Source of the DNA: Oxyruncus cristatus
Lineage: Eukaryota; Chordata; Aves; Passeriformes; Cotingidae
Assembly (NCBI GenBank): GCA_013399855.1
Contig: VXAY01007011.1
Coordinates: forward strand, 217,389 to 281,388
Reading direction: 5' to 3'
Length of the DNA: 64,000 nucleotides
The notes beneath the pieces were generated by a model. That model saw only the letters and a program-made list of their open reading frames with translations, made no database searches and had not been told where the DNA came from. The translations under genes were made by a program, and so were the position numbers. This document shows, one piece after another, positions 62,125 through 64,000 of this stretch. Position 1 is the first letter of the stretch. Every line of letters begins with the position of its first letter.

Positions 62125-62290
62125 ATCAATCCCATTGACAGCACTATCCCACAAGTGTCACATCCACATGTTTTTTGAACACTTCCAGCGATGGTGATTC
62201 CACCACTTCCCTGAGCAGCACAGTATCTCCTGTGAGTTTATTTCAAAAATTTGAGTACCCTCATGCAAAACATACTGTGATGCCATAGCT
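62125..62290 (-). mobile_element. CR1: CR1 LINE fragment, older type
   Basis: The plus strand reads GTGTCACATCCACATGTTTT, TTGAACACTTCCAGCGATGG, TGATTCCACCACTTCCCTGA, GCAGCACAGTATCTCC and a decayed continuation. It matches the reverse complement of the CR1 3' region in an old subfamily (ACATCCACACGTTTCTTGAAC..., GACTCCACCACTTCCCTGGGC...). The 3' terminal repeat is not preserved. Confidence 0.75.
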
Positions 62291-62294
62291 GATG

Positions 62295-64000
62295 CAAGAT
62301 ACAATGAATAAAATGTTAACATCATTGGTGAGGGAAAGGGAAATATTCTTCTGATTAAACATCCCTGTAAGTGTAGTCACTTTTCCTGAACCTTATATTC
62401 ATTGATAAGAATGATAATTATGAGGACACAAATCATCTTATCTTACAGGTGACATCTAAAACCAGTAAAAGAATCTCTAAAAATGCCTTTTCCTCTCTGT
62501 AGAGTATAAAGGCATTCTATGGTGACTGTAATCCCTTAATGATTACCATATGAATATCTGAAGCTAGGTGGAGAGAAGCTCACCCTCTCTTTTAGCTCAG
62601 GTCAGCTAACCAGAATTTCAAGTAGCACTTTGACTCCCCTACATGACTTCACACAATTCTGTTCTCTTTCCACCAGTTCTTTGAGTGTCTGTAGAAATTT
62701 CCTTTAGTCAAGTCAAAAAAGAGCCTCTCTACAGCCCTTGATGCTTACATCTTTGCTTAGAAGTTCATCACGAAGTAGCGTAAAGTATCATACTTTATTT
62801 GCTTGATCGTTCATGAAATTGTGAAAGGACACAGCTGTGCTGGTACTTTATTATTGTATTACCCCTCAGGAGCAGGACCAGTAGGACTACCTTATACACA
62901 GTCCCTTCTGTCTATGCTACTTCCAATCATGCACTGGTCTTTTCACAGTTAGACTGTTTCTTCCTAAAGATTTACACTTCCTATTAGTTTGTTAACATAC
63001 TGCTGCAAAGCATTAGGTAAGAATCTATATAATAACAAATGCTTTGTTTCAGACACCTTGATTAAAATTTGTAAGATCATATTGATTACATTCCTAGTAA
63101 AAACTGACAGCATGGTTGAATTATATACAATGTGTTGTGTCAGATTGCCCATGCATTGGAAATAACAGAGAAAAAAAAATCTGGACAACTTGAATTTTCC
63201 CCCTCTGTATTTTCTTAAATTTTTATTGATTTAGATGTATTTTGTCTCATCAGAACATTATACCTCACAATCCTGAAATAAACATTGCTGGCTGATCTGT
63301 GCTTTCTCTCTTTTGGAAATGCAGGAGGATGAAGTGTACAAGAAGAGATCTGAGAGTCTCCAGGGAGCAATTCTACCCCCAGGAGAATGTCAGCAGCATC
63401 TGTCCCTTGGAGGACTGACACCCCCATGCTCAGCTCTGCTATGGCCCTCACCAAGGCCACTAGCTGTGAGCTAAGCTCTGGGCCATATGCAGGCATATGG
63501 CTTGTATTATCCAGCTCCCCTCCCCAGAATCACAGCTATCCCTGCTCATATCCTTTTCTTATTTTACCTCTGTATTTCCCATAATTTGCCAGACTGTTTC
63601 ATAGCTATATGCAGCTCCATCTCCCCTTCCCACCTTCCAGCAACTCACTGCTTTCTAGATCCAGGCTTCCTCAGCCTCTTAGTCACCCTCAGCCCAGTGG
63701 CAGTCTCTGTCTGTGCCTCCTCTCCTTCTCGATGTTTTTGTGCAGCCAGCAGAAATCATGTCAGTTTTATTCATCCAGCAATAACTAATTCTGCTTGTCC
63801 TGGACAAGGAGATTTTTCCCATCTTGCACTCCTCTCGGCATATAGTAAATATTTGCATAATATGTTAAGTATGTGGGGAAAGCTCAAGAGATTTGGTTCA
63901 ATGCCTTTTGGATAAGCACCTGAAAAGCTCAGCTGTTTGTGCAAACCTTAATCCAAACAATCTGATTCTTGAGTTAATGGGCTGGAAATCTTGTGAGAAA
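62295..64000. other. Non-coding stretch, no gene recognised
   Basis: Unique sequence, becoming pyrimidine-rich after 63.48 kb. A minus-strand frame at 63496-63215 starts with a protein-like stretch (LSSQLVALVRAIAELSMGVS), and a 142-codon plus-strand frame overlaps the pyrimidine-rich part. Neither matches a known family. Confidence 0.5.

Noticed and set aside
1..64000. CRISPR arrays, bacterial operons, rRNA or mitochondrial insert
   Set aside because: No regularly spaced direct repeats, no dense coding, no rRNA or mitochondrial gene sequence recognised; the repeat content is vertebrate and avian.

Overview
The window looks like non-coding DNA from a bird nuclear genome. It is AT-rich and has no operon-like packing or long reading frames. 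It carries at least six CR1 LINE fragments of the avian type, several with the typical CR1 3' end (repeated GATTCTGT or its complement, and the block reading TTGGGTTGG on the plus strand). It also has ERV LTRs and very old amniote repeats (L2-like LINE tails, MIR/CORE-SINE-like pieces, an ancient CR1). The order of bird cannot be fixed from this sequence. I found no complete protein gene, rRNA, tRNA or CRISPR array. The stretch is best read as a gene desert or a large intron; its strand and host gene are not visible.

Layout. 1-8.4 kb: mostly unique sequence, a short CR1 at 2.8 kb and homopolymers. 8.43-9.29 kb (minus): a decayed Ty3/Gypsy-type pol piece covering the end of reverse transcriptase, the connection and RNase H. 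This is the most unusual item, because such elements are very scarce in birds. 9.3-17.5 kb: unique sequence with one old LINE tail and a possible spliced terminal exon at 14.38 kb. 17.5-18.1 kb: CR1 (minus). 18-25.5 kb: AT-rich, repeat-poor sequence with homeodomain/POU-like words (candidate conserved regulatory DNA) and a MIR-like piece. 25.5-26.1 kb: CR1 (plus). 26-36 kb: unique sequence, simple repeats, a G-free A/C tract, an ancient CR1 and a purine tract. 36.27-37.68 kb: an ERV solo LTR, flanked by a perfect 5-bp target duplication, apparently inserted into an older short LTR that has its own TATA box and AATAAA. 40.7-42.5 kb: a pyrimidine-rich old LINE region ending in a recognisable L2-like tail. 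43-50 kb: a 36-bp tandem duplication, a perfect hairpin, and CR1 copies at 44.6 and 48.5 kb. 50-64 kb: unique sequence with L2-like, MIR-like and CR1 remnants and two assembly gaps.

No genes can be shown to work together here. What the window records is successive mobile-element activity: ancient amniote LINE/SINE remnants, a Gypsy remnant, CR1 copies of several ages, then LTRs with one apparently nested in another. The repeat-poor AT-rich blocks between them are the likeliest place for regulatory function. All family calls come from recognising sequence by eye; no database search was run.
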